Part shown: piece by piece, positions 7,115 through 16,554 of the stretch
Layout: the number at the start of each line of letters is the position of its first letter
Position numbering within the stretch: the stretch's first letter is position 1
Source of the DNA: an uncultured Saprospiraceae bacterium
Lineage (GTDB): Bacteria; Bacteroidota; Bacteroidia; Chitinophagales; Saprospiraceae
Length of the DNA: 64,000 bases
NCBI GenBank assembly: GCA_938016265.1
Contig: CALLWB010000044.1
Span: 1-64,000 of the forward strand
Direction: 5' to 3'
Notes under the pieces: model-generated
The model's input: the letters and a program-made list of their open reading frames with translations, nothing else
Told to the model about the DNA's origin: nothing
Database searches by the model: none
Position numbers and translations under genes: made by a program

Positions 7115-9610
7115 TTGTTTATGAACCGAATTTCCATTTTTCTCCTATCTCTTTGTTTTAGCTATTTTTCCATAGGCCAATCAATTCAAACCCCTGATCA
7201 GTTTCTAGGTTTTGAGTTGGGTACGGGCTTTACTCCTCATCATCAAGTCATTGACTATTTTGAATACCTGGATGCTCAATCCACCAATCTGACCTTATTT
7301 TCCTATGGAAAATCTTATGAACACCGACCATTAATAGCATGTGCCATTTCCAGTAAAGAAAACATTGCCAATCTGGAACAAATCCGATTGAACAACCTTC
7401 GATATGCCCAAATGCTTGAGGGAAAATCAACGGCAAAGGAAATACCAATCGTTTGGCTGAGTTATAACATTCATGGTGACGAAGCGGTTTCAACAGAAGC
7501 AGCGCTAAAAACTGTTTACCATTTACTGACTTCCCCGGATGCTCAAAAGTGGTTGGAAGATGTAGTAGTTATACTAGACCCTTGCCTTAATCCTGATGGC
7601 AGAGCTCGATACGTCAATTGGTTCAATAGTACGGCGAATCAACTGGAGAATACCGATATCCAGTCTGCAGAACATCAACCACCATGGCCAGGGGGAAGAA
7701 CCAACCATTACCTGTTTGATTTGAACAGAGATTGGGCCTGGCAAACACAAATAGAAAGTCAGCATCGCGCTAAACTTTATCATCAATGGATGCCTCAGGT
7801 ACACGTGGATTTTCATGAGATGGGTATTGAATCACCTTATTTTTTCGCCCCAGCAGCCAAACCATTCCATGAAGAAATTACAGACTGGCAGCGAGACTTC
7901 CAGGTGCATGTTGGGGATAATAATGCGCACTATTTTGATCAAAATGGCTGGCTGTACTATTCGAATGAAATCTTTGATCTTTTTTATCCGAGTTATGGAG
8001 ATACTTGGCCTATTTTCCAAGGTTCTATGGGGTTTACCTATGAACAGGGCGGGTCAAAAAATGCAGGTACAGCCGTCCTAAATGCACTAGGAGACACGCT
8101 TACCCTTAAGGAAAGAATTTCCCATCATTTTACTACAGGACTAGCGACTATCGAAACCGCTCACAAGTTTAAAGCGCAATTAATTTCCGAGTTTAAAAAT
8201 TATTTCTCTGACGCGGTAAATAAACCTCGAGGTCCTTATAAAAGTTATGTCATAAAACGAAAGGACAATCCCGGAAATGCGAAAGCCTTAATTGAAGTAC
8301 TTCAACGCCAGCAGATCAACGTTCAGGTAGCAACCAATCGGTCTACCCATAAAGGATTTCAGTATTTACAGAATAAAGAGTCTGGTTTTGAGCTAGAGGC
8401 AGGCGATTTTATCCTCCCTTCTAACCAACCACAAAGCAGATTGCTAAAGGTATTGATGGAACCAAGGTCAATGCTTGAGGATTCGGTGACGTATGATCTT
8501 ACTGCATGGGCACTGCCTTATGCGTACGAAGTAAATGCATTTGCTTGTAATGATGCCATTTCTGGAAAAGCATATGTAGATACCGCAACTCCAGTAAACA
8601 ACTCAGACAAATTACCTTCTACTATTGCTTATCTGGTGAATTGGCAGGATTTTGAGAGTGCCAAATTTTTATCTGCAGTTTTACAAGAAGACATTAAAGT
8701 CCGAAGATCCCTAAAACCGCTTGATGTAAATGGGCAGCAATTCAACCGTGGATCCTTGCTCATCACAAGAACTAACAATAAGGGAATTGGCCATCAGCTA
8801 GAAAACATCTTGAATAAACTTGCCCAAGACTTCCACATAGAATTGACTCCAATCACCCCAGGAAACAAACCCTCAGTTGGTCTTGGTTCTAGTAATTTTG
8901 AGTTGGTATCCAGTCCAAGGGTAGCACTTATCAGAGGACGTGGAGTAGATCCCTATTCTTTTGGTGAATTGTGGTATTTCTTTGATCAGGAATTGAAGTA
9001 TCCGACGTCTGTTATTGATGTAGATCGAATTGGGCATTCGAACCTAGGAATCTACGATGTCATTTTGTTGGCGGCAGGTTCCTACAAAAGCTCGGAGACC
9101 ATTGACAAGATTTACACCTTTGTGGAGCAAGGAGGCCAAGTTATTGCCATAGAGTCAGCCTTGAAACTATTTGCCAATGAAAAACAAACCTCCCTTAATA
9201 CTAAAAAATCTAGTCCAACGCTCGGGAAACAACAACCTGGGCAACAAAAATATTCGGACAAAGAACGCAAGCAGATCAGCGGAGATTTAGCAGGAAGTAT
9301 TTATCGAATTCAGCTTGATGAGACTCACCCACTTGCCTTCGGTAATGACAAGGACATTCACATCATGAAACGTAACCGGACCACTTATAAGTTGTTGGAA
9401 AAAGGTTGGAATATTGGTTCTTTTGGAAAAGGCAGTCATGTCAGTGGATTTGTGGGGTATAAGTTGAAACCACAAATTGACAATTCGCTTGCGCTAGGGG
9501 TGGAGGAAATTGGGGATGGTACGGTGGTTTACATGACGGATTCTCCTGTATTTCGGGGTTTTTGGTATAGTGGTAAACTGTTGTTGGCGAATGCTGTATT
9601 TCTTCGTTAG
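7115..9610 (+). CDS. Secreted M14-family zinc carboxypeptidase with C-terminal amidotransferase-like domain
   Basis: 831 residues. ATG codons lie at 7115 and 7121; the hydrophobic segment ISIFLLSLCFSYFSIGQ is a signal peptide. Zinc ligands and catalytic residues are visible: NIHGDEAVSTE (H120, E123), HVDFHEMG (H234) and the general-base region FTYEQGG (E310). The rest (about 380-830) includes a long beta-rich segment and a class I glutamine-amidotransferase-like fold near 600-690 (VALIRGRGVDPYSFGELWYF...). This architecture is common in Bacteroidota M14 proteins, where the second domain is probably non-catalytic. No T9SS tail is present, so a periplasmic location is likely. Its 3' end converges on the DUF1295 gene, leaving only 34 bp. 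Confidence 0.92.
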   Translation: MFMNRISIFLLSLCFSYFSIGQSIQTPDQFLGFELGTGFTPHHQVIDYFEYLDAQSTNLTLFSYGKSYEHRPLIACAISSKENIANLEQIRLNNLRYAQMLEGKSTAKEIPIVWLSYNIHGDEAVSTEAALKTVYHLLTSPDAQKWLEDVVVILDPCLNPDGRARYVNWFNSTANQLENTDIQSAEHQPPWPGGRTNHYLFDLNRDWAWQTQIESQHRAKLYHQWMPQVHVDFHEMGIESPYFFAPAAKPFHEEITDWQRDFQVHVGDNNAHYFDQNGWLYYSNEIFDLFYPSYGDTWPIFQGSMGFTYEQGGSKNAGTAVLNALGDTLTLKERISHHFTTGLATIETAHKFKAQLISEFKNYFSDAVNKPRGPYKSYVIKRKDNPGNAKALIEVLQRQQINVQVATNRSTHKGFQYLQNKESGFELEAGDFILPSNQPQSRLLKVLMEPRSMLEDSVTYDLTAWALPYAYEVNAFACNDAISGKAYVDTATPVNNSDKLPSTIAYLVNWQDFESAKFLSAVLQEDIKVRRSLKPLDVNGQQFNRGSLLITRTNNKGIGHQLENILNKLAQDFHIELTPITPGNKPSVGLGSSNFELVSSPRVALIRGRGVDPYSFGELWYFFDQELKYPTSVIDVDRIGHSNLGIYDVILLAAGSYKSSETIDKIYTFVEQGGQVIAIESALKLFANEKQTSLNTKKSSPTLGKQQPGQQKYSDKERKQISGDLAGSIYRIQLDETHPLAFGNDKDIHIMKRNRTTYKLLEKGWNIGSFGKGSHVSGFVGYKLKPQIDNSLALGVEEIGDGTVVYMTDSPVFRGFWYSGKLLLANAVFLR

Positions 9611-9644
9611 TGGCCAAGTGGCTATTATTGGTGTTTCACACACT

Positions 9645-10559
9645 TCAGGGTTTAGGGGGAAGTGGTAAGAAGCCGGAAACTTTTTTCATGTGTTCGGCAT
9701 AACCGGGGCGGCGTCTTATGGAGCGTTCGTCGATCATTGGAATACTGATAAAAACGAAAAGTAGACTGATCGATAGAGGTCCGATAATTGTCCACCAATA
9801 AGAAGGATTGGCGGCAATTCCGAAAAGGAAAAGTCCCCACCAAAAAGTCATTTCTCCAAAGTAATTTGGATGGCGAGAATACTTCCAGATACCCGTTTTA
9901 AAAATCTTCCCTTTTTCAGTATTGGTGGTTACGAAGCGGTGCAGTTGGTGATCTGCCAAGGCTTCAATAAAAATTGCAGTAAAAGTGAGGATTGTTGCGA
10001 GAATATCTATTGTATTGAAGCTGGAATTATTCTCCGTAAGGATATGAAACAGTGGCAAACATCCCATAAACACTAAGGCCGTAGGAAACATATGGATACC
10101 AGAAAAACTAACCAACCAGTACATGTTCCCATGTTTTTCCTTCAGGTCGACATATCTCCAATCGATGTGTTCCAGACCAGTCCAACCACGCATCCAGTTG
10201 TACGTCAACCGAAATCCCCACCATAAGACCAGTGCAGTGACGACCATCTGCCGCGTATAGTCGGCCCCACTTTCCAAACCCAAATAAAGCAAATACAAGG
10301 CGATAAGAATAGGTCCGACACTCCAATAAGCATCGTAAAAACTCGAATTTTTATACACGTAACTGAATAAGAAAATCACCAATGTCCCCGCTATATCTGC
10401 TACTCCGACCTGAAGTAATAGTTGATCAGTAGAAAAAAAACTTCCGGCAAAAATGGCGGCAGCCGTTGCCAGAATATAAGCGAAGGTACAATGCAATATC
10501 CCTTTCCAAAACAAGGTTGAATCTTTTTTACTCACAGTAGTTCTTTTAGTGTTTCCCAT
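9645..10559 (-). CDS. DUF1295 (steroid 5-alpha-reductase-like) integral membrane protein
   Basis: 304 residues with about seven membrane helices. The C-terminal part carries the hallmark 'GIWKYSRHPNYFGEMTFWWGLFLF' segment (here split by position: KYSRHPNYFGE then MTFWWG) and ends 'DERSIRRRPGYAEHMKKVSGFLPLPPK', both typical of DUF1295/isoprenylcysteine methyltransferase-like reductases. The substrate is unknown. Its start overlaps the end of the upstream esterase gene by 28 bp on the same strand, so the two are almost certainly co-transcribed and translationally coupled. This suggests a shared role in lipid metabolism (inference). Confidence 0.88.
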   Translation of the reverse strand: MGNTKRTTVSKKDSTLFWKGILHCTFAYILATAAAIFAGSFFSTDQLLLQVGVADIAGTLVIFLFSYVYKNSSFYDAYWSVGPILIALYLLYLGLESGADYTRQMVVTALVLWWGFRLTYNWMRGWTGLEHIDWRYVDLKEKHGNMYWLVSFSGIHMFPTALVFMGCLPLFHILTENNSSFNTIDILATILTFTAIFIEALADHQLHRFVTTNTEKGKIFKTGIWKYSRHPNYFGEMTFWWGLFLFGIAANPSYWWTIIGPLSISLLFVFISIPMIDERSIRRRPGYAEHMKKVSGFLPLPPKP

Positions 10560-11233
10560 ACGTTAGTTGCTACAATTTTCTGACCTTCCACATTTGGGTG
10601 AATGCCATCAGGCAAGTTTAGGTTTTCCTCTCCAGCCACATCCTTCAAAAGAAAAGGAATCAAACTAATGTTGTTTGATTTCGCCAGATCTTTGAATAGT
10701 GTTCTAAAGTCCGAGGTAAACTTTTCGCCCATATTGGGTGGTGCTTCCATTCCTGCGATGATGATGTCGCAATTCGGATATTTGGCTTTTACTTTATCGA
10801 TAATTCCTTGCAGGTTCTTTTTGGTGGCCGTAGTTTTGATACCGCGTAGGCCATCATTGGCGCCCAATTCAAGAACGAATATGTCAACTTTGTTTTTAAG
10901 CATCCAGTCTATCCTACCCAAACCGCCTGCTGTAGTTTCGCCACTAAGCCCTGCGTTGACCACGGTATATTCCAGGCTTGCTGAGTTTAGTTTTTCCTGG
11001 ATTAGTGAAGGGAAGGACTGGTCTTGATCAAGCCCATACCCTGCAGTAAGGCTATTTCCAAAAAACAGGATTGTTTTTGTAGATTTAGTTGGGGTACTTT
11101 TTTTTGTGGAAGTTTCCTTATTCTTTTTCAAATCGGAGGTAGTGGAATTTTCTGCCTGGTTGGTATTTGTGCAGCTCAGACACAGGAGAAAACAAAAAAG
11201 GCCAATTGCACCTATAGATATGGAGTACTTCAA
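10532..11233 (-). CDS. SGNH/GDSL-type arylesterase or lysophospholipase lipoprotein (TesA-like)
   Basis: 233 residues. A lipobox (CLSC, C21) ends the signal segment, followed by a Lys/Thr/Ser-rich linker, so it should be membrane-anchored. SGNH blocks are all visible: FGNSLTAGYG (nucleophile S61), NAGLSGETT (block II Gly), LGANDGLRG (N126) and DGIHPN (D209, H212). In the usual GDSL signature the residue before the serine is Asp; here it is Asn, which does not touch the catalytic triad. The family includes E. coli TesA (thioesterase/protease I/lysophospholipase). It overlaps the DUF1295 gene, and a TATATTTG promoter element lies 25 bp upstream. Confidence 0.9.
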   Translation of the reverse strand: MKYSISIGAIGLFCFLLCLSCTNTNQAENSTTSDLKKNKETSTKKSTPTKSTKTILFFGNSLTAGYGLDQDQSFPSLIQEKLNSASLEYTVVNAGLSGETTAGGLGRIDWMLKNKVDIFVLELGANDGLRGIKTTATKKNLQGIIDKVKAKYPNCDIIIAGMEAPPNMGEKFTSDFRTLFKDLAKSNNISLIPFLLKDVAGEENLNLPDGIHPNVEGQKIVATNVWETLKELL

Positions 11234-11257
11234 TGTATTTGTTGTTTAGAATTCGCA

Positions 11258-11265
11258 CAAATATA
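11258..11265 (-). promoter_or_regulatory. Bacteroidota-type -7 element for the esterase operon
   Basis: TATATTTG on the minus strand matches the TAnnTTTG consensus of the primary sigma factor in Bacteroidota. It ends 25 bases before the ATG at 11233. No clear -33 TTTG is seen. Confidence 0.45.
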
Positions 11266-11983
11266 GTGAATAGGTTTTTGGTTTTTGGGTTATTTCACCA
11301 CTAAGTTATTGGGGTCGTTGAGCTATTTCACTCTTTCAGGGTTTAGGGCAGATGACCGTTGGCAGTTAGATTGGTATAGTCGGACTTTTGGTTTCATCCC
11401 TTTAGGATTTGTCCCTACCTTCTTCTATCCGTTTTGCGGTAGCAAAACGAGTCTCCCTACAAACGAACAAAAAATAAAAAACTGACTACCCTAAAGTCCT
11501 CCAGCTTTAATATGGGCAGTCAGTAATATACAGGTTCCTCACGCCTGCGTCTTTAATATCGTGTTACCTATAGACAAAATAATGTTACCTATAGTATATA
11601 TTTACTAAAATTATACCAAAAACGGGTTAATACCATATATAGTATTAACATGTCTGGTAACCAGAATGTCTAATCTATTTGGGTTGTTAGTGTTGTGTCA
11701 GTAGTCGGTTGAATAGGGATTATTCGTTGGTATGGTTGGGTACTGCAAAATTAACACCCAATCTTGGATTTCCAATAAAAAGAATATTTTTTTTTGCTAA
11801 TCAAGCAATTTATTTTTCAAAAGGTTGGTTCTACCTAGGAAAGAAGGGACTTTATATGAGAAATACATAGAATGTTTTTTCCGTAAAAACCAATTCTTGT
11901 ATTAGAAAGTTCTAGTTGTTGTACGAAACCGTCGTCAAGGTTCCTTCTCTTATGGAATTATTAATTCAAAACTTCGGGAACAT
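11266..11983. other. Hairpin-rich non-coding stretch
   Basis: About 700 bp without a convincing gene. It holds three inverted repeats: ACTGACT.CCC at 11481-11491 pairing with GGG.AGTCAGT at 11514-11524, with an inner TAAAG/CTTTA stem at 11492-11496 and 11505-11509; GTTAATAC at 11626-11633 pairing with 11642-11649; and TCTGGT/ACCAGA at 11653-11665. GTTACCTATA occurs twice, near 11563 and 11584. A 66-codon open frame at 11285-11485 has no recognisable composition or start context. The region may hold a small structured RNA or only terminators; I cannot decide. Confidence 0.35.
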
Positions 11984-12775
11984 TTAGGACTTCGGGCAGT
12001 CTCGAACACAATTTCCTTCTGCATTTATATAAAACGCTTTATTTCCAGTTCTTACTCTACCTGCCCCTTTTAAAGACATGCCAAAAGGATCTGCCTTATC
12101 GTACTGAAAAGGGACGACTATTTTGTTTTTGGAGTTGACGTATCCCCATTTTCCTGATTTTTGGATATTACATAGACCTTCATTCGAATATCCGGTGGCG
12201 TCATATTTTATTGGGATAACTTCAGCGCCCTGCGCATTGATATACCCCCATTTTCCACCGTTCTGAACGGCGCTCAACCCTTCTGTAAACCGAAGAGTAA
12301 AGTCGTACTTTGGTTGGACGACAAAGGCTCCTGTTTTATCGATGTACCCCCATTTCCCATTTTCTTTTACGGCGGCGAGGCCTTCGGAAAATATACTAGC
12401 ATCTTCGAATTTCACAGGGATGACTTCCTTGCCATCAAGGTTGACAAATCCATATTTTTTATCCTTCATCACTCTTGCCCGGTCACTTTCTCTGTAAGAC
12501 ATCGCTGCATCGTAAATAGCAGGAGAAATAACGGCTCCCTCTTCATTTTTGTAGCCGTATTTGCTTGTTGCAGGATCTTGAAATCGGGTTAGTTTAGCTA
12601 ATTCCTTAGCCGGTAAGCCTGGTTTCTGGATTTTTTTTACCGGCTCCTCTTTTGCTACTGTTGTTCCATTGCTAGTTGTTGTGGTGGAGGTGGCTGTTGC
12701 GGAATTGCTGCTGTCTTGGGTACAGGAAACAAGAAAGAGACTAATTATTATAAGAATGAAAAATAATTTATTCAT
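11984..12775 (-). CDS. WG-repeat lipoprotein
   Basis: About 263 residues from the ATG at 12775; an upstream in-frame ATG at 12787 would add only MPPL, and the later one gives a cleaner signal (MNKLFFILIIISLFLVSC with lipobox Cys). After a Thr/Ser-rich linker, five or so WG-type repeats of about 35 residues follow. Examples are KYGFVNLDGKEVIPVKFE, KWGYIDKTGAFVVQPKYD, KWGYINAQGAEVIPIKYD and KWGYVNSKNKIVVPFQYD. WG (KWG) repeats form an extended beta surface used for binding, and no enzymatic role is known. It ends with a CVRDC motif. Outer-membrane or periplasmic anchoring is inferred. It stands alone between non-coding regions. Confidence 0.85.
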   Translation of the reverse strand: MNKLFFILIIISLFLVSCTQDSSNSATATSTTTTSNGTTVAKEEPVKKIQKPGLPAKELAKLTRFQDPATSKYGYKNEEGAVISPAIYDAAMSYRESDRARVMKDKKYGFVNLDGKEVIPVKFEDASIFSEGLAAVKENGKWGYIDKTGAFVVQPKYDFTLRFTEGLSAVQNGGKWGYINAQGAEVIPIKYDATGYSNEGLCNIQKSGKWGYVNSKNKIVVPFQYDKADPFGMSLKGAGRVRTGNKAFYINAEGNCVRDCPKS

Positions 12776-12787
12776 AAGAGGAGGCAA

Positions 12788-13228
12788 ATATTAGTAATAT
12801 AAAAATTAAGGATCATAAAAATCCAGATTAACAAAGACAAAATTAAGAAAATTTAATACGGGATAACCTATTTCACCAAGTTTATTGTCATGTATTTTTT
12901 AAAAAAATATTTATCACAATAAACTGCTATTTACCAACAACTTAAACAGTGCATTTGATTATTATTCTAATAGAAAAATTATTTTTTATCCCTGGATTGT
13001 AACAGACCTTCCCCAAAATTGATAAAGAGAATATAACAAACAAAATAATTTATCCAGTCACTAACCTTTTCATGGATAACTGCAAGCCGAAATCCCTACG
13101 GTTTCTCGTTAATTAAAAAACATACAGAACAATTACGCAACAGACTGAATGCCTGTATAGTATCAGTATGCCATACACAAACACAATTTTATTTTTTCAT
13201 ATTTAATTAACCACAAAATCAATTTAAA
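12788..13228. other. AT-rich intergenic region, divergent promoters
   Basis: About 440 bp separating the WG-repeat gene from the divergent subtilase gene. It must contain both promoters. I see long A/T runs and a run of short palindromic pieces near 13148-13175, but no recognisable RNA, repeat or perfect TAnnTTTG element close to either start. Confidence 0.3.
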
Positions 13229-14518
13229 ATGAGTACGCAATTTTTTTCAACCTTCACTAGATTAGCCTTGTTTTTAGGCCTTATCGTAAGTTTGACCTTA
13301 GTTTCTTGTAACAAGAATGAGTTTACACCAACACCTGACGAAGTGGACACCATCGAAGCTGCTGATGAAACAGTAATCGCTGGAAAATACATCGTTGTTT
13401 TTAAAGATTCCTATTTAGCACCGTCCAAAAGAAACAGTCCAGTTTTCAGAAGTCGTGATGCTAAAGCCAGCTACTCTGAAGCAGCTAGAACAAAGGCTAC
13501 TGACAAGATTACAGCATTTGCGCAAAAACAACTTATTAGCGAAGAGAAGATCGAACGTATCTACACTGCGGCGCTATCTGGTTTTGCAGCAGAACTTACC
13601 GCGGAGGAAGTCAAAACACTAAAAGCCAATCCAAATGTAAAAGCTGTTGAGCAAGATCGTATCGTTGAGTTGACGCCAGAACTAGAAGCGGAAATCAAGG
13701 AAAAACCACAGGATTATAGAGCACAGTACACGACTTGTGCGATCTCCAATGCAGGTGGTCCAGGATCAGGGCCAAGCAGCAAATGGATATGGATTGTTGA
13801 TTCTGGTATCGATTTGGATCACTCTGACTTAAATGTGCAGACTTCTCCTACATATGCTCGTTCTTTTGTTGGTGGCAGTGCCAACGATTGCCATGGACAC
13901 GGTACGCACGTTGCCGGAATTGCAGCAGCCAAAAACAATGGTTTCGGTGTCGTCGGTGTATCTGCTGGAGCACGAGTGGTGCCTGTAAAAGTATTTTCTC
14001 AATGCTGGCCAACACGACCAACTTCTTCTACTTCTACGATCATCGCTGGTATTGACCACGTTGCCCGATACGACATATCTGGTGATGTTACCAACTTAAG
14101 CTTAGGAGGCTACTTCGGTATTTTCTGGTGTGGTACATTCTCTTCTTACAAATCTGCTGTAGAAACACTTGCTAATGCAGGCAACCGCGTAGCAATCGCT
14201 GCAGGTAATAGCTCTGACAATGCAGGGAACTACCAGCCTGCTTGCTTGAACGGCAACAACATTTATACTGTTTCAGCAATGCGTTGCAACCGTAGCTTTG
14301 ATTCCAGCTATTCTAACTACAACATGGATCCTGTGGATTACATTGCGACAGGTACAAGTGTCTACTCTACCAACATCAACAACGGATATACTTGGAAAAC
14401 AGGTACTTCTATGGCGGCTCCAGTCGTAGCGGGAATACTTCACGCTCGACAAGCTGCTCCAAGAACTTGTGGATGGACTTCTTTCAATGGAGAATGGTAT
14501 CCTCAAGCTTGTAGATAG
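13229..14518 (+). CDS. Subtilisin-like (S8) serine protease lipoprotein with I9 propeptide, copy 1
   Basis: 429 residues. Lipobox LVSC (C27) after a signal segment, then an inhibitor_I9 propeptide (about 52-147, starting AGKYIVVFKDSYL). The peptidase domain has catalytic D191 in WIVDSGIDLDH, H224 in CHGHGTHVAG, oxyanion N327 in IAAGNSSDNAG and S394 in KTGTSMAAPVVAG. The proteinase-K-like order and short size are typical. It is expected to be a lipid-anchored protease activated by propeptide cleavage. A closely similar paralogue follows at 15073; hairpins separate them, so they are probably transcribed separately. The domain ends at the C-terminus without any adhesion or sorting module. Confidence 0.95.
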   Translation: MSTQFFSTFTRLALFLGLIVSLTLVSCNKNEFTPTPDEVDTIEAADETVIAGKYIVVFKDSYLAPSKRNSPVFRSRDAKASYSEAARTKATDKITAFAQKQLISEEKIERIYTAALSGFAAELTAEEVKTLKANPNVKAVEQDRIVELTPELEAEIKEKPQDYRAQYTTCAISNAGGPGSGPSSKWIWIVDSGIDLDHSDLNVQTSPTYARSFVGGSANDCHGHGTHVAGIAAAKNNGFGVVGVSAGARVVPVKVFSQCWPTRPTSSTSTIIAGIDHVARYDISGDVTNLSLGGYFGIFWCGTFSSYKSAVETLANAGNRVAIAAGNSSDNAGNYQPACLNGNNIYTVSAMRCNRSFDSSYSNYNMDPVDYIATGTSVYSTNINNGYTWKTGTSMAAPVVAGILHARQAAPRTCGWTSFNGEWYPQACR

Positions 14519-14525
14519 TTTTATA

Positions 14526-14579
14526 GGGTAATTGGTAGAAAGTAGGGAATAAATACCTTCTACCTTCGGCCAATTACCC
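14526..14579. repeat. Inverted repeat after subtilase copy 1
   Basis: GGGTAATTGG (14526-14535) pairs perfectly with CCAATTACCC (14570-14579); the spacer has a weaker TAGAA.G/CTTCTA inner pairing. It begins 8 bp after the stop codon and has no following T-run, so it may protect the 3' end of the mRNA rather than terminate. Confidence 0.5.
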
Positions 14580-14628
14580 ATTACCAAAGCAGTTGTACCC
14601 CAAAAAGACTGTTTGTTTTTAATGTAAT

Positions 14629-14667
14629 GGAGGGGCTTGCCAGATAATGGTGAGCCTCTTTTTTTGT
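14629..14667 (+). terminator. Rho-independent terminator
   Basis: GGAGGGGCTTGCC ... GGTGAGCCTC forms a G/C-rich stem with a small bulge, immediately followed by seven T. It lies about 110 bp after subtilase copy 1 and before copy 2. Confidence 0.7.
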
Positions 14668-15072
14668 TTAGCATTCGTTGGCAATTAGTTTAACGGGAAC
14701 ATAATTGAGCATCCTTCTCCAAACACAAACAACTGACTACCAACAGCTAACACTTCACAAGCAAACTAATCGATGGCTTTTCTAATTCTATTTCCATCAG
14801 ATTTCTCCATTTTAGGTATAGGTTTTATACTTTTTTTATATGAATTTTAAAGTAAGTCATTTAGGAACACTTATCTAAAATGAACTTACCCGATTGCTAA
14901 AAGAAGAATTAACCAAAACTTCTACGAATTACGACATTATTGACTGTTTGAATTAAAGCGTTCAGGTAGTAAGGCTATTGCTTTTCTTTAAGGAAACCTC
15001 GTTTTTCCCTAGTGGAAATCTATGCCCATTAAACAACATTGTAATTTATTATTTAACAAAATAATCATCATC

Positions 15073-16356
15073 ATGAACACATTTTTTTTCAAGATTAAAC
15101 ACATTTTTGCTGGTATTGGTATCCTTCTCTTAGTTACTTTTGTTTCTTGTAATAAGGAGCAAATGGAGGTCATCCCCGACACTGATTTGGAGAAGACAGA
15201 TCTTTCAGAAAGCGATCTTATCCCTGGCAAATATATTGTGACCTTCAAAGAGAGCTACTTGCAACCGAGCAGCAGGAATAGCCCAACGTTCAGAAACAGG
15301 GACGCAAAAATTGCCTACGCAGAAAACGCAAGGACCAATGCCACGGTGAAAGTACATTCCTTCCTTCAAAAAGAGCGAATTGATGAGGAGAAAGTAGATC
15401 ATATTTACACCTCTGCAACTTCTGGTTTTGCAGGGAGTTTGACCAAAAAGGAAGTACTTCAATTAAAGGCCAACCCTAACGTACTAAGTATTGAGCAAGA
15501 CCGAATCATTACAAGCGATGGTACCGTAGAGCCTACACTTCAATTTCATCTCGATGCCAGAGCACAGACAGTAGACTGCGCGGTCACTTCAGCTGCAGGA
15601 TCAAACACCACCTCAGGACCATCATGGAAATGGATATGGATACTTGACACAGGAATCGATAAGGATCATCCAGATCTTAATGTCAAGACCTACTCAAATA
15701 TTGCTATCGACTTGACTGGTGGTGGCAATTACGATGATTGTAATGGGCATGGTACTCACATTGCAGGTATTGCAGCTGCTAAAAACAACAGTATCGGTGT
15801 TTTGGGAGTTTCTCCAGGGGCACCAGTTATTCCAGTAAAAATAATGACTGGTTGTACAAAAAATTCTTCCTGGAGTTTGTTAATAGCTGGCTTAAATCAT
15901 GTGGCGAAGTACGACATTCCAGGTGATGTCGTTAATTTAAGTCTTACCGGGAGACAAAACAACTGTAATGTCCAAAGTGGGCTGACTACAGCTATAAATT
16001 CAGTAGCAGATGCGGGTACTTTTATTGCGATTGCCTCGGGCAATAATTTTGCAGATTCGAAGGACTATGCCCCTGGTTGTATTAATCGAACAAACATTTT
16101 TACTGTAGGAGCAATAAACTGTGGTAAGACGTTTCAGTCCTGGTCTAACTACAATTCAAGTTATGTGGACTATGTTGCTGGTGGTAGCCAGGTTTATTCT
16201 ACGAATAAAGATGGAGGGTACATTACAATGTCTGGAACTTCTATGGCTGCGCCTGTTGTAGCAGGTATACTCCATGCAAGACAGGCGCGTCCACGTTTGT
16301 GTAGCTGGGTTCCGATTCCCTACAAGGGAGATTATTACGGGGAGGCTTGTAAATAA
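15073..16356 (+). CDS. Subtilisin-like (S8) serine protease lipoprotein with I9 propeptide, copy 2
   Basis: About 427 residues from the ATG at 15073; an upstream in-frame ATG at 15022 would place 17 residues before a good signal (NTFFFKIKHIFAGIGILLLVT, then the lipobox FVSC), so the later start is preferred. Propeptide PGKYIVTFKESYL and a following RNSPTFRNRDAK segment closely match copy 1. Catalytic residues are kept in WILDTGIDKDH (Asp), CNGHGTHIAG (His), AIASGNNFADS (oxyanion Asn) and MSGTSMAAPVVAG (Ser). The C-terminal tails of both copies are also alike (GILHARQA...C.W... EAC/QAC). This is a tandem duplication; substrate specificity may differ, because the loops between the catalytic blocks diverge most. 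Confidence 0.95.
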   Translation: MNTFFFKIKHIFAGIGILLLVTFVSCNKEQMEVIPDTDLEKTDLSESDLIPGKYIVTFKESYLQPSSRNSPTFRNRDAKIAYAENARTNATVKVHSFLQKERIDEEKVDHIYTSATSGFAGSLTKKEVLQLKANPNVLSIEQDRIITSDGTVEPTLQFHLDARAQTVDCAVTSAAGSNTTSGPSWKWIWILDTGIDKDHPDLNVKTYSNIAIDLTGGGNYDDCNGHGTHIAGIAAAKNNSIGVLGVSPGAPVIPVKIMTGCTKNSSWSLLIAGLNHVAKYDIPGDVVNLSLTGRQNNCNVQSGLTTAINSVADAGTFIAIASGNNFADSKDYAPGCINRTNIFTVGAINCGKTFQSWSNYNSSYVDYVAGGSQVYSTNKDGGYITMSGTSMAAPVVAGILHARQARPRLCSWVPIPYKGDYYGEACK

Positions 16357-16410
16357 ATAATAGTCAATTTGAGTATTTTTTACCTAAAATATTTTTGGGT
16401 AGTTCGCAAA

Positions 16411-16443
16411 AAGAAGGCTTCCTAATGAGGAGGTCTTCTTTTG
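16411..16443 (+). terminator. Rho-independent terminator after subtilase copy 2
   Basis: AAGAAG...TCCT AATG AGGA...CTTCTTTT forms a stem-loop followed by T-rich sequence, about 55 bp after the stop codon. Confidence 0.7.
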
Positions 16444-16518
16444 TTATTTATTAATTCCAGACGAAAACCTAAGCCAGAATATTTATAAACTACATAAATC
16501 CAAAGTCAAATTAATTGA

Positions 16519-16526
16519 TATCTTTG
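16519..16526 (+). promoter_or_regulatory. Bacteroidota-type -7 element (TATCTTTG)
   Basis: Exact match to TAnnTTTG, ending 28 bases before the ATG at 16555 of the spermidine-synthase-like gene. No convincing -33 element. Confidence 0.45.
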
Positions 16527-16554
16527 TCCATTATTTGAATGCCACCAAAACAAC

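Noticed and set aside
9230-9290. Low-complexity Gln/Lys linker in the M14 gene as a possible frame error
   Set aside because: The frame is open throughout and the linker lies before a normally folded C-terminal part; no evidence of a frameshift.
11285-11485. 66-codon open frame on the plus strand
   Set aside because: Composition and lack of signal, motif or promoter element fit random sequence in a non-coding gap.
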